From contig JAEWQH010000083.1 in the NCBI GenBank assembly GCA_023399275.1, positions 1-11,051 of the forward strand: a stretch of DNA of 11,051 bases, written 5' to 3'. This DNA is from Bacillota bacterium (lineage in GTDB: Bacteria; Bacillota; Clostridia; Christensenellales; CAG-138). Position numbers and translations under genes: made by a program. Every line of letters begins with the position of its first letter. The first letter of the stretch is position 1. Under the pieces are notes generated by a model, which made no database searches, had not been told where the DNA came from, and was given only the letters and a program-made list of their open reading frames with translations. This document shows, piece after piece, positions 1 through 8,368 of this stretch.

Positions 1-1
1 G

Positions 2-448
2 CACGGGGCCGTCGGGCGGTTTGTGCCGCGCGAAAACTACCATATCTCGCTGCATTTTCTGGGTGAGACAAACGAGCTTAAGGACATTGCGGACGCGATG
101 CGCGAGGCGGTGCGGGATATCCGCCCGTTTGTGTTGCGCCTCGGTGCATACGGCTCGTTTAAGTACGATAGCGCGCATATGGGTTTTGTCGGCGTCTCCT
201 GCGACAGCGACGAGCTCGACCGGCTCTATGAATCGCTGGAGGCCGCGCTCTGGGAGCGGGGTTTTTCCAAAAACCGCGGGCGGCTCACGCCGCATGTGAC
301 CCTCGGGCGGAGAATCGAGGGGGACGAGGGCTTTGTGCTCCCGCCGCAGAAAGCAGCCTTTACCGCAAACGCCGTCGTGCTCTACGAGAGCCGCAGCGAG
401 CAGGGGCAGATGCGCTACACGCCCGTGCACAGGGAGTCGCTCACATGA
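2..448 (+). CDS. thpR: 2'-5' RNA ligase / 2',3'-cyclic phosphodiesterase family protein (5' end missing)
   Basis: This is the C-terminal part of a 2H-phosphoesterase. In-frame coding sequence extends to the left edge (residues HGAVGRF precede the GTG at 23), so the true start lies outside the window. Both signature histidine motifs are visible: HIS at 41-49, inside ENYHISLHFLGE, and HVT at 293-301, inside LTPHVTLGR. The pair forms the active site of 2H enzymes. The first motif has Ser instead of the commoner Thr, which the superfamily allows. Relatives open RNA 2',3'-cyclic phosphates and can join tRNA halves in vitro through 2'-5' bonds; the physiological substrate is generally unclear. The stop codon overlaps the addB start (ATGA), so the gene is probably translated together with the DNA repair genes downstream. 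Family assignment is strong; the exact reaction is inferred from the family. Confidence 0.92.
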   Translation, partial: HGAVGRFVPRENYHISLHFLGETNELKDIADAMREAVRDIRPFVLRLGAYGSFKYDSAHMGFVGVSCDSDELDRLYESLEAALWERGFSKNRGRLTPHVTLGRRIEGDEGFVLPPQKAAFTANAVVLYESRSEQGQMRYTPVHRESLT

Positions 449-3400
449 GCGGGCGGCTCAACCTCATACTTGGCCGCGCGGACACGGGCAAGACCGCCCG
501 CGTGGTGGAGGCGCTACGCGCGCATCAGCAAAAGGGCGAGCGAGCGATCCTGATCGTGCCGGAGCAGTATACGTATGAGGCGGAGAAATTGCTGGCAAGC
601 GCGCTGGGCGGCCTGCTCGGCGTGCAGGTGTTCAGCTTCAGCCGCCTGACCGAGCGCGTGCTCTCCCTTGCGGGGACGACGCGTCCTTTTTTATCCGCCG
701 AAGGGTACCGCATGGTCATCCGCCGCGCCATAGACCGGAAAAAGGACGAGCTGCGGCTCTTCTCCCGCGCGGCGCAGAGCGCGGGCTTTGCCGAGGAGTT
801 GGAGACCATCTTTCGGGATATCAAGCGCGCGGAGCTTGCACCGGATGCGCTGGATGCGCTGATCGTTCGCCTGCCCGAGCAGTCTCCGCTGGCGGAGAAG
901 CTCTCCGACATATCAATTTTATACCGCGAGACCGAGGACTATCTGCAAGCGCGCTATCTGAGTCTGGCCGACGCGGCCGATGCGGCGGTTCGACTGTTGG
1001 CGGAGTCGTTTGCCGCGGGTCAGCCGGTCTACATCGATGGGCTCGACAGTCCAAACCGGCAGGTGCTGGCGCTGATCGGCAAGATGCTCGTACTCTGTCC
1101 CTGCGTTACCGTTACGCTGCGCGTCGATTGCGTGCAGCGCGCGGACGAGGAGGTATTTGAGCCGGAGCGGGAGACGCTGCGCGCGCTGCGCGAGACGGCC
1201 GAACAAGCGGGTGCAGCCGTCGGTGAAGCGCGCCTCTGCGAGCAGACGAACCGGTCCGACCCGCTCATGCGCCATATCGAGCGAAATCTGTTTGCCTATC
1301 CGGCCGAGGTATACCACGGCGACGCAGGGAAGCTTACGCTCTTTGGCGCGAGCAGCCGCCGCGCGGAGGCGGAGGCGTTGGCGGAGGCGATTTTATCGTT
1401 TGCGCGGGATCGGGGCATCCGCTACCGGGAGATGGCGGTCGTGGTATCCGATCTGGATGCGTACGCCGGGCTGATCCGCCGTTCCTGCGCGCGCAGGGGG
1501 ATTCCGATCTTTCTCGATCGCAAGCGCCCGCTCAGCGGGCACGCCGCGGCGGACGCGGTGCTCTGTGCGGTCGGCTATGTGGCCAACGGATTCCACCCGG
1601 ACGAGTTGCTGCGCTACCTCAAGAGCGGCTACGCCGGCTGTGCCGAGGAGGACGCGGAGGAACTGGATCTCTATCTTAAAAGAACGGGGCAGCGCGGCAG
1701 CCTGCTGGGGAAACCCCTCTCCCGCGCGAACCCGAGCGAGGGCGCGGAGCGGGCGCGCGCCTGCGCGGCTGCCGCGCTCGAGCCGCTCGGCAAAGGGCTT
1801 GCGCGCGCGAGCGTGGCGGAACAGGTGCGTGCGCTCTATCGGTTTTTGCTGCAGATCGAGCTGCAGCGGCAGCTTGAAGCGCGCGCCGAAGCGCTGCAGC
1901 GTGCGGAGCGCCTCGCCGAAATGCAGGAGCACGCGCAGGTTTGGAATCTGCTCGTTGCGCTGCTCGACCAGCTCGCCGAGATTCTCGGAGAATGCAAGAC
2001 CGGGCGCGCCGGCTTTTATCGTCTGCTGGAGGAGGGGCTGCGCGGGGCGAGCATCGGTGTGGTGCCGGGTACGGCGGATCAGGGCGTCGTCGGCGACGTG
2101 GTGCGCACGAGAAGCCGCAGGGTGCGCGCGCTCTTCATCGTCGGCGCGAACGACGGGCTTCTGCCACGCCCGCAGCAAAACGACGGGATTTTGGACGACG
2201 CGGAGATCCGCGAGCTGAAGCGGCAGGGAGCACCCGTACGAAAGACCGCCGAGGAGTTGTCTGCGGCCGACCGGCTCGATCTTTACACCGCGCTGAGCCG
2301 TGCGGACGAGTATCTGTTTGTCAGCTTCGCCTATGGCGACGGCGGCGGAGAGCTATCGCCCAGTCCGCTGGTAGAGCGGCTGCGGCAGCTCTGCCCAAAC
2401 TGCGTGCAGCGCAGCGACATCGAGACGGCCGATGCGCTGCCGGACTGCGCGGCGGAGGCGCTGACCATGGCCGCGCGGGATCTGCGCCGGTTTCGCGAGG
2501 ACGGGATCTGCCCCGGTCGGCTGCCCGCGCTGATCGAGTGGTTGACTCGGCAGGACGGCACGCGCGCGCTGGCGCAGCGCATGCTTGCCGAGAGCGCGGG
2601 CAGATGGCTGCCGCAAGCAATCCCGCGTGAAACAGCGGCCGCGCTCTATGGAACGCGTTTGCCTATGAGCGCAAGCCGGCTGGAGAGCTTCAACAACTGC
2701 CCTTTTCAGCATTTTATTCGATACGGCCTGCGCGCCGCCGAGACGCGGGAGTTCACCGAGCGCGCGGCGGACCTCGGCGCGTTTTACCACGCCGCGCTGG
2801 AGGCGTTTGTCCGCGCGGTCAACGAGCGCGATCTCAACTGGAAGCTGTTGACGGATGAAGAGGCCCTGCGCGTGCTCGACGAGGTGCTGCCGGGCGTGAT
2901 CGCCGCGCACCACGACGGCATCCTGCTGGAGAATGAACGCATGCGCGCGACGCTGTTTCTGCTCGTGGAGACGCTGCGGCAGAGCGTGCTCGCAATTGCT
3001 GGCCAGCTGCGCGCGGGGAGCTTTTCGCCCATTCTGACCGAGGTGCGCTTTGGGGAGGGCGCGCCGTTTCCGCCGATTCGTCTGGTGCTGCCGGATGGGA
3101 GCGAGGCGCTCGTCGGCGGGGTGATCGACCGCGTGGATCGGGCCGTCTCCGGCGGGCGGGAGCTGCTGCGCGTGGTGGACTACAAGACCGGCGGACGGGA
3201 TTTTGATTTTGCCGGCGTGCTGCACGGGCTGACGCTGCAGCTGCCGCTGTATCTGCTGGCGGCGGCGGAGCGGGCGCAGACGCGCGCGGGGCTGTATTAC
3301 ATGCCGATCTCGCAGCCTGTGGTGTCCGACGCAGAGGAGGATATCGAGGGCGCGCTTGCCGAGGCGTTTCGGCTCAAGGGGCTGACGCTTTCGGATGCGG

Positions 3401-3762
3401 CCATCATCCGCGCGAGCGACAATGCACTCTCCGGCGGAAAATCCGCCGTGCTGTATCAGGTGGAGCAGACGGGCGAGGCGGCGTATACCGGCAGCGTCTG
3501 CTCGCGCGAGCAGATGGAGGCCCTGCTTACGCTTGCAAAGAAAAAGTCGGAGCAGACGCTTTCACGCATGCTCGGCGGCGAGCTGGCTGCCTCTCCCGCC
3601 GCGCGCAAAAAGCGGCAGGAGGCCTGCGTCTACTGCGACTACAGAAGCATCTGCAGGTTTGACCCGCGGAATCCGGGCTGCAGCGTGCGCCTGTATAACA
3701 CCATCAAACAGGATGCGTTTTTTGAACGGATCGGAGGGGATGCCGATGCGATGGACGAGTGA
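445..3762 (+). CDS. addB: AddB, ATP-dependent helicase/deoxyribonuclease subunit B
   Basis: Product of 1105 aa, slightly shorter than B. subtilis AddB (about 1166 aa). AddB pairs with AddA to resect double-strand breaks for RecA-mediated recombination. A Walker A motif GRADTGKT lies at residues 10-17. The remainder of the helicase-like region is degenerate, as is usual for AddB, whose ATPase-like fold is linked to Chi recognition. The C-terminal RecB-family nuclease domain shows GVIDRVDR (about 892-899) and VVDYKTGG (D912, K914). Four cysteines match the AddB 4Fe-4S staple: C752, then C1061-x2-C1064-x5-C1070, the same spacing as in B. subtilis. The ATG overlaps the thpR stop by ATGA. The gene ends inside the start region of addA. 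All key residues are present and no frameshift is seen. Confidence 0.97.
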   Translation: MSGRLNLILGRADTGKTARVVEALRAHQQKGERAILIVPEQYTYEAEKLLASALGGLLGVQVFSFSRLTERVLSLAGTTRPFLSAEGYRMVIRRAIDRKKDELRLFSRAAQSAGFAEELETIFRDIKRAELAPDALDALIVRLPEQSPLAEKLSDISILYRETEDYLQARYLSLADAADAAVRLLAESFAAGQPVYIDGLDSPNRQVLALIGKMLVLCPCVTVTLRVDCVQRADEEVFEPERETLRALRETAEQAGAAVGEARLCEQTNRSDPLMRHIERNLFAYPAEVYHGDAGKLTLFGASSRRAEAEALAEAILSFARDRGIRYREMAVVVSDLDAYAGLIRRSCARRGIPIFLDRKRPLSGHAAADAVLCAVGYVANGFHPDELLRYLKSGYAGCAEEDAEELDLYLKRTGQRGSLLGKPLSRANPSEGAERARACAAAALEPLGKGLARASVAEQVRALYRFLLQIELQRQLEARAEALQRAERLAEMQEHAQVWNLLVALLDQLAEILGECKTGRAGFYRLLEEGLRGASIGVVPGTADQGVVGDVVRTRSRRVRALFIVGANDGLLPRPQQNDGILDDAEIRELKRQGAPVRKTAEELSAADRLDLYTALSRADEYLFVSFAYGDGGGELSPSPLVERLRQLCPNCVQRSDIETADALPDCAAEALTMAARDLRRFREDGICPGRLPALIEWLTRQDGTRALAQRMLAESAGRWLPQAIPRETAAALYGTRLPMSASRLESFNNCPFQHFIRYGLRAAETREFTERAADLGAFYHAALEAFVRAVNERDLNWKLLTDEEALRVLDEVLPGVIAAHHDGILLENERMRATLFLLVETLRQSVLAIAGQLRAGSFSPILTEVRFGEGAPFPPIRLVLPDGSEALVGGVIDRVDRAVSGGRELLRVVDYKTGGRDFDFAGVLHGLTLQLPLYLLAAAERAQTRAGLYYMPISQPVVSDAEEDIEGALAEAFRLKGLTLSDAAIIRASDNALSGGKSAVLYQVEQTGEAAYTGSVCSREQMEALLTLAKKKSEQTLSRMLGGELAASPAARKKRQEACVYCDYRSICRFDPRNPGCSVRLYNTIKQDAFFERIGGDADAMDE
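3733..3748 (+). promoter_or_regulatory. Ribosome binding site that decides the addA start
   Basis: GGAGG at 3733-3737 lies within the last codons of addB. It is 2 nt from the in-frame ATG at 3740 and 8 nt from the in-frame ATG at 3746. The spacing favours 3746 as the functional start. Because it sits upstream of the addB stop, ribosomes finishing addB could re-initiate on addA. Confidence 0.7.
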
Positions 3763-6700
3763 ACAGCGGCGCGCCATTGCGTGCGAGGGGAATGTCATCG
3801 TATCCGCGGCGGCGGGTGCGGGCAAGACCGCGGTGCTGACCGAGCGGATCGTCTCGCGCATCCGCGCGGGTGCGCCGGTGGAGAACCTGCTCGTGCTTAC
3901 GTTTACGCGCGCGGCGGCCGCGGAGATGAAGGGGCGCATTGCAAGCCGGCTCAATGCCCTGGCCGACGAAGCGGAGACCGCCGAAGAGATGCGCTATCTG
4001 CGCCGTCAGGCGCGCAATGTGGACGGCGCGTTTATCTCCACGATCCATGCGTTCTGTGCCCGTGTTCTGCGGCGGCACTATCCTGCGGTGGGCTTGAGCG
4101 CACGCGCGCGCACGGCGGACGAGATGGAGAGCGCGGCGCTGATCGAGACCGTTCGGGATGAATTTTTGAGCGAGCTCTCCGCCGGTGAGGATGCGGATTA
4201 CCGCGCGCTGCTCGCAGCGCTCGGCAGCGAACAGGCGGCGTGGGAGGCGATCCTCTCCGCCTATCGTTTTACGCGCGCGGAGCCGGAGCCGGAAGCTTGG
4301 CTGCAAGCTGCCGCCGCGCGATACGAGGACGGGCGTGCGCTGGAGCGCATGCTCGACGATGCAGCCGCATTTTGCAGGGAAGAGCTTTCGTTGGCGATCG
4401 AGGCCATCGAGAGAGCGCGGGAGCAGCTCTCCCCCGACTGCGCAAAAGCGATCTCTACGCTGGACGACGAGCTGACGCGCTACCGCGGGATGCTGCTGTG
4501 CCGGGAATACGGCCGGTACCGCGCGGCACTGTTCGCTATGGAATACGGGCGGCTGACCTTTCCGCGCGGGATGGACGAGGCGGACAAGGCGGCCGTAAAA
4601 GCCGCGCGCGACAGCGGAAAAGAGCTCATTCGCGAGCAGCAAAAGCGACTGCAGCGCAACGAGGCGCAGGAGTTGGAGAACCTGCGACGCTCGGGCGCGG
4701 TTGTGCGTGCGCTCTGCGCGCTGACGCGACGCTTTGAAAGCGCTTATGCCGAGGCCAAGCGGGAAAAGAACCTGCTGGATTACGACGATCTGGAGCACTT
4801 TGCGCTTGCCGCGCTGCGGCAGGAGCCGGTTGCGGCGGAGTACCGCGAGCAGTTTCGCTGGATCGCAGTGGATGAATACCAGGATAGCAACCGCGTGCAG
4901 GAGGCGATTCTATCCTGCATCGCGCGCGGGGACAATCTGTTTTTCGTAGGCGACGTGAAGCAGTCTATCTACCGATTCCGCCAGGCGGAGCCGGGATTGT
5001 TTCTCGATAAGCTTGCGCGTTTCTCGGGCGAAGGCGGCGCGCGCATCGATCTGGCGGAGAACTTTCGCTCGTCGGAGGAGGTGCTCCAGGCGGTCAACGA
5101 GGTGTTTGCGGCGATCATGCGCGCCCGTTCGGGCGATATCGACTACGACGCGCGCGCTCAGCTGGTTTGCGGCGCCGTGCAGCCCGCGGGTTGCGCGCAA
5201 CTGCACCTCATCCAAAAGGAGCGCTCAGAGAGCGAGGCGGGCGGGGACGCGCTCGAAGACGCGGCGGATCTGGAGGTGGAGGCGCGGCTGATCGCGGCAC
5301 GCATCCACGAAATCATGCAGCAAGAGACGTATACCGATGCGCGCACGGGTGAGATGCGAAGCTACCGCTACGGAGACTTTGCCGTTCTGCTGCGCGCGGG
5401 GACGGAGGCGCAGTCGGTCTCTCGCGCGCTCGCTGCCGGTGGTGTACCCGCCTATGCGCAGGCCAGCGGCGGCTATTTTGACGCGGTGGAGGTGCAGATC
5501 CTCCGCAATCTGCTCTCGGTGATCGACAACCGCAGGCAGGATGTGCCGCTGCTCTCCGTGCTGCTCTCCAGCATCGGCGGGTTCACGCACGAGGAGCTTG
5601 CGCTGATGCGCGCGGCGCGTCCCGGCGGCGCGTTTTACGAGGCGCTGTTTGCCTGTGCGGACGGCAAGAGCGCGCTGGGGGAGCGTGCAGCTGCGTTTTT
5701 GGAAAAACTCTCGCGCTATCGTGCGCAGAGCCGGCTTGTTTCGGTGGAGGAGCTCATCGGCATACTGCTCGACGAGACGGGGTTTTACGAGGAGATGGGT
5801 GCGGGCGTCAACGGCGCGCAGCGCCAGGCGAATCTGGACGCGCTGCTCGACAAGGCGCATGCCTTTGAGGCTGCGGGCTCGCGCGGGGTATGGAACTTTT
5901 TGCGCCACCTCGCGCTGGCACAGGACAACGCCACCGTCGGCGCGGCGCAGACGGTAACTGCGGACGTGGTGCGCATCCTGACCATACACAAATCCAAGGG
6001 GCTGGAGTTTCCTGTGGTGTTTGTCGCGGGGATGGGAAAGCGGTTTAACCGCATGGATGTGAGCGACAGCCTGCAGATGCACGCGTCGTATGGCATGGCG
6101 CTGCGATATATCGACCGCGAGGGGGTACAGCGGGTCAAGCGGGATACCCTCGCGCGGGTGATCCTCGCCCAGCGCGTCAAACGGGAGCAGCTTGCAGAGG
6201 AGATGCGCGTGCTGTATGTCGCCATGACGCGCGCGCGAAGAAAGCTCATCCTCACCGCCTGCCTCAACAGGCCCGAGGAAAAGCTGGCACAGGCGCCGCG
6301 CACGCCGACCGCCTGGCAGGCGATTCGCTGCGCGAGCCCCGTGTGCTGGCTGCTGATGGGCGCGCACCGGCACATGCAGATCGCGCTCCATGCGCGCGAG
6401 CCGTATCTTGGCGGCGCGGCGGCGGCGGACGCGCAGGAGCTGCCGCCGTTTGACCCGGTCGTGCTGGACGCGATCGAAGCGCGCCTGAACTGGACATATG
6501 CGTTTGCGGAAGCGGCGCAGATCCGCGCGAAGGCTTCTGTCAGCCGCGTGATCGGGGGTGAGGACAGCCTGCCTTCGTTCGACCGGCCGGCGTTTCTCGG
6601 CGGGGAGACGGATGCGGTGTTTGCAGGAACCGCAACGCACCTTGCGATGCAGTTCCTGCCGCTGGACGGCGGGATGGACGAGGCTGCTGCCGCTGCATAC

Positions 6701-7123
6701 CTCGCCGGGCTGAGCGCGAGCGGGCGCATCACAGGAGCGCAGGCGGAAGCTGCGGATGCGGGCGCCGTCGCCTGGTTTACGCATGCGGAACTCTTTTCGC
6801 GCATGCGGCGCGCCGGGCGGCTGGAGCGCGAGCTGCCGTTTTCCTATCCGATGGATGCGGAGCGGCTCTACGGCATCGCAGCGGAGGAGACGGTGTTGTT
6901 GCAGGGCGTGCTGGACGCGTGCTTTCTCGAGGACGGCGAATGGGTGATCGTGGATTATAAGACCGACCGCGTCCGCACAGGCGAGTCCGCCGACCAGGCG
7001 GCGCAGCGGCATGCGCAGCAACTGCGGCTCTACGCCCTTGCGTTGGAGGCGCTCACGGGCCGGCGCGTCAAGGAGCTGGCCGTCGTGCTGCTGCGTCACC
7101 GCGCGGTGGTGCGGGTCGGATGA
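3746..7123 (+). CDS. addA: AddA, ATP-dependent helicase/nuclease subunit A
   Basis: Product of 1125 aa (1127 if the ATG at 3740 is used), somewhat shorter than the B. subtilis protein (about 1232 aa). It is the UvrD/Rep-type superfamily 1A helicase and 3'-strand nuclease of AddAB. Helicase motifs in order: Walker A AAAGAGKT (residues 21-28), Ia LTFTRAAAAEMKGR, a STIHAFC motif, motif II VDEYQDSN (D376, E377), motif III GDVKQSIYRFRQA, motif IV AENFRSSEEV, motif V TIHKSKGLEFPVVF, and motif VI VLYVAMTRARRKL (about 822-834). The C-terminal nuclease domain has GTATHLAMQF, LQGVLDACF (D1057) and VDYKTDR (D1070, K1072), then QLRLYALALEAL. The 17-nt overlap with addB argues for one operon and balanced synthesis. 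Longer in-frame sequence upstream of 3740 is only addB read in another frame. Confidence 0.97.
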   Translation: MRWTSEQRRAIACEGNVIVSAAAGAGKTAVLTERIVSRIRAGAPVENLLVLTFTRAAAAEMKGRIASRLNALADEAETAEEMRYLRRQARNVDGAFISTIHAFCARVLRRHYPAVGLSARARTADEMESAALIETVRDEFLSELSAGEDADYRALLAALGSEQAAWEAILSAYRFTRAEPEPEAWLQAAAARYEDGRALERMLDDAAAFCREELSLAIEAIERAREQLSPDCAKAISTLDDELTRYRGMLLCREYGRYRAALFAMEYGRLTFPRGMDEADKAAVKAARDSGKELIREQQKRLQRNEAQELENLRRSGAVVRALCALTRRFESAYAEAKREKNLLDYDDLEHFALAALRQEPVAAEYREQFRWIAVDEYQDSNRVQEAILSCIARGDNLFFVGDVKQSIYRFRQAEPGLFLDKLARFSGEGGARIDLAENFRSSEEVLQAVNEVFAAIMRARSGDIDYDARAQLVCGAVQPAGCAQLHLIQKERSESEAGGDALEDAADLEVEARLIAARIHEIMQQETYTDARTGEMRSYRYGDFAVLLRAGTEAQSVSRALAAGGVPAYAQASGGYFDAVEVQILRNLLSVIDNRRQDVPLLSVLLSSIGGFTHEELALMRAARPGGAFYEALFACADGKSALGERAAAFLEKLSRYRAQSRLVSVEELIGILLDETGFYEEMGAGVNGAQRQANLDALLDKAHAFEAAGSRGVWNFLRHLALAQDNATVGAAQTVTADVVRILTIHKSKGLEFPVVFVAGMGKRFNRMDVSDSLQMHASYGMALRYIDREGVQRVKRDTLARVILAQRVKREQLAEEMRVLYVAMTRARRKLILTACLNRPEEKLAQAPRTPTAWQAIRCASPVCWLLMGAHRHMQIALHAREPYLGGAAAADAQELPPFDPVVLDAIEARLNWTYAFAEAAQIRAKASVSRVIGGEDSLPSFDRPAFLGGETDAVFAGTATHLAMQFLPLDGGMDEAAAAAYLAGLSASGRITGAQAEAADAGAVAWFTHAELFSRMRRAGRLERELPFSYPMDAERLYGIAAEETVLLQGVLDACFLEDGEWVIVDYKTDRVRTGESADQAAQRHAQQLRLYALALEALTGRRVKELAVVLLRHRAVVRVG

Positions 7124-7178
7124 GCGTTTTTTACGCGGCGCAAACGGTTCGTTTCAGCCGCAGACCGGAGACAAACGG

Positions 7179-7505
7179 ATGACGCGACGGGAAATCATCG
7201 ACTTCTGCCTGACGTTTCCCGCCGCTTACGAGGACTATCCGTTCGACGGCATCGCCGATCCCGGCGCGTGGACGGTGATGCGGCACGGGGGCAATCGAAA
7301 ACCGTTTGTGCTGGTTTACGAGCGCGGCGGCACGCGTATTTTGGGCGCCTTGCCGCTCAGAAAAAAAGCGTTCGGCTGCGTCGTGGTACATTCGCCCTTG
7401 CCAAACGAAAAAACGCGTGGTACGATAGGCGCGAGGCGGAAAAAAGCCGCCGTGCGACAAGAGAATCCAGCTTCGGGGCGGGGTGCGATTCCCCACCGGC
7501 GGTGA
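7179..7505 (+). pseudogene. YjbR/MmcQ-family protein, N-terminal part only (probable 3'-truncated gene)
   Basis: The start is convincing: a GGAG site at 7167-7170 sits 8 nt before ATG, and the frame opens with MTRREIIDFCLTF, then YEDYPF, WTVMRH and GNRKPFVLVYERGG, all typical of MmcQ/YjbR (CyaY-like fold) proteins of about 115-120 aa. After about residue 54 the similarity stops. The family's second half (a conserved stretch around a cysteine, then a PGYHMNKxHW-like motif) is absent in all three plus frames. The remaining codons (about 55 to 108) are basic and low in complexity. They cover a sigma-A-like promoter (7398-7426), and the stop falls within the FMN aptamer. The gene has probably lost its 3' half by deletion. 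The biochemical function of the family is poorly defined. A functional short protein cannot be excluded. Confidence 0.7.
7398..7426 (+). promoter_or_regulatory. Sigma-A-type promoter for the ribU transcript
   Basis: TTGCCA at 7398-7403 and TACGAT at 7421-7426 are separated by exactly 17 nt. A start near 7433 would place the FMN aptamer about 37 nt into the leader RNA. The site lies inside the tail of the YjbR-like frame, which supports that tail being non-functional as protein. Prediction by motif and position only. Confidence 0.65.
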
Positions 7506-7618
7506 TGCGGCGTTTAGGCCGACGAGCCCGCGAGCCGCATGCGCGGCCGAGACGGTACGAATCCGTTGCCGACGGTGATTTGGCGAAGTTCTTCGCCATG
7601 AGTCCGGATGAGAGAAGC
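7470..7618 (+). ncRNA. FMN riboswitch aptamer (RFN element)
   Basis: The aptamer binds flavin mononucleotide and here controls riboflavin uptake. Conserved RFN blocks appear in order: TTCGGGGC beginning at 7472, ACCGGCGGTGAT at 7495-7506, GAGCCCGCGAGCCGC at 7524-7538, a GCCGAC block near 7568-7573, and AGTCCGGATGAGAGAAG at 7601-7617. The P1 helix can close with GCTTC (7470-7474) and GAAGC (7614-7618). A perfect local hairpin, TGGCGAAG paired with CTTCGCCA near 7581-7598, fits the variable arm before the last conserved block. The aptamer precedes an intrinsic terminator and ribU, so FMN binding most likely causes premature termination. Confidence 0.97.
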
Positions 7619-7648
7619 AAACGCCAGAGACGATATTTGGCTTTTTGC

Positions 7649-7679
7649 AAACCCCGTGAGTTGATGCGCGGGGTTTTTT
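7649..7679 (+). terminator. Riboswitch-controlled intrinsic terminator ahead of ribU
   Basis: AAACCCCG (7649-7656) pairs with CGGGGTTT (7669-7676) around a 12-nt loop, and the 3' arm runs into a stretch of six T residues (7674-7679). It sits 31 nt after the aptamer and about 60 nt before ribU, the usual place for the expression platform. A second hairpin can form just upstream (GCAAA-C-GCCA with TGGC-TT-TTTGC, 7617-7648). It shares two bases with the P1 3' strand, which may couple ligand binding to the switch. The exact antiterminator pairing was not established. Confidence 0.88.
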
Positions 7680-7739
7680 GCGTAGCAAAGCCCGGCGCAG
7701 CCGGCGGCTCGCGTCAGCAATCAACGGGAGGAACCAAAC

Positions 7740-8315
7740 ATGAAGCAACGAACCTACATCGACCGTATGGTAAAGCTCGGTATGCTCACCGCGCTCTCCA
7801 TCATACTCGTCTACGCCGTCCACTTCCCCATCTTTCCGGCGGCGAGCTTTCTGGAGTACGACATGGCGGACGTGCCGATTCTGATCGGCACCTTCCTCTA
7901 CGGGCCGTGGTGGGGGCTGGGGCTGACCGCTGTGGTCAGCGTGCTGCAGTGGCTGCTCGTGTCGCCGCAGAGCCTCTGGGTCGGGGCGGTGATGCACTTT
8001 TGCGCCACCGGCTCTTATGTGGTTGCCGCCGGGCTGATCTACATGCATAACAAATCTCGCTCAGCCGCGCTCTTTGGCATGGCGCTCGGCGCGCTGCTGC
8101 AGACGCTGATGATGATCCCCATGAATCTCCTCTTCACGGTGCATTTCTTCGGCGTGCCGCGGGAGACGGTGGTGGCGCTGCTGCCGACCGCGATCATCCC
8201 GTTTAACGCCATCAAGACGGTGGTGAACTCCCTCCTTACGTTTCTGCTCTATAAGCGCATATCCAAGCTCTTTGAAAAGAACCTGGTGCAAAAGCGCACG
8301 CATGCGCCGCAATGA
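7740..8315 (+). CDS. ribU: RibU, riboflavin-specific S component of an ECF transporter
   Basis: Membrane protein of 191 aa, the usual size for an ECF S component. It captures riboflavin and works with the shared ECF module (EcfT plus two ATPases), whose genes are not in this window. Hydrophobic segments lie at about residues 12-32, 44-74, 79-102, 108-138 and 143-171, consistent with six helices if the second long segment is split. The motif EYDMADVPILIGTFLYGP (39-56) is characteristic of RibU, and ALLPTAIIPFNAIK (146-159) fits the C-terminal helix region. The C-terminus is basic. The start has a strong GGAGG at 7727-7731, 8 nt before ATG. The FMN riboswitch upstream independently supports riboflavin as substrate and predicts repression when FMN is abundant. 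Confidence 0.95.
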   Translation: MKQRTYIDRMVKLGMLTALSIILVYAVHFPIFPAASFLEYDMADVPILIGTFLYGPWWGLGLTAVVSVLQWLLVSPQSLWVGAVMHFCATGSYVVAAGLIYMHNKSRSAALFGMALGALLQTLMMIPMNLLFTVHFFGVPRETVVALLPTAIIPFNAIKTVVNSLLTFLLYKRISKLFEKNLVQKRTHAPQ

Positions 8316-8368
8316 CTGCATTTTGTGTCCGCGTGCCGAAAAGAAAGCGTGTTTTTCGCTGAAAGCAC

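Noticed and set aside
2353..3225. Open frame of about 290 codons on the minus strand opposite addB
   Set aside because: Same reasons: it mirrors the codon bias of addB, has no domain motif, and has no plausible ribosome binding site or promoter that I could see.
3395..3745. In-frame extension of addA upstream of the chosen start
   Set aside because: The extra 117 residues are Arg/Ala/Ser-rich and come from reading addB in another frame. AddA family proteins begin close to the Walker A motif, as the start at 3746 gives.
5225..7099. Long open frame of about 620 codons on the minus strand opposite addA
   Set aside because: It lies antisense to a gene with a full set of helicase and nuclease motifs. 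Its composition (rich in Arg, His, Ala, Gln) is typical of antisense reading of GC-rich coding DNA. It shows no recognizable domain.
7361..7367. Seven-A run as a frameshift site that might restore the YjbR C-terminus
   Set aside because: I read the sequence downstream in all three plus frames and none contains the expected C-terminal motifs, so a slip at the A-run does not rescue the gene.
8337..8358. Possible terminator after ribU (CGAAAA paired with TTTTCG)
   Set aside because: The stem is only six mostly A-T pairs and no T-run follows the hairpin, so it does not meet the pattern of an intrinsic terminator.
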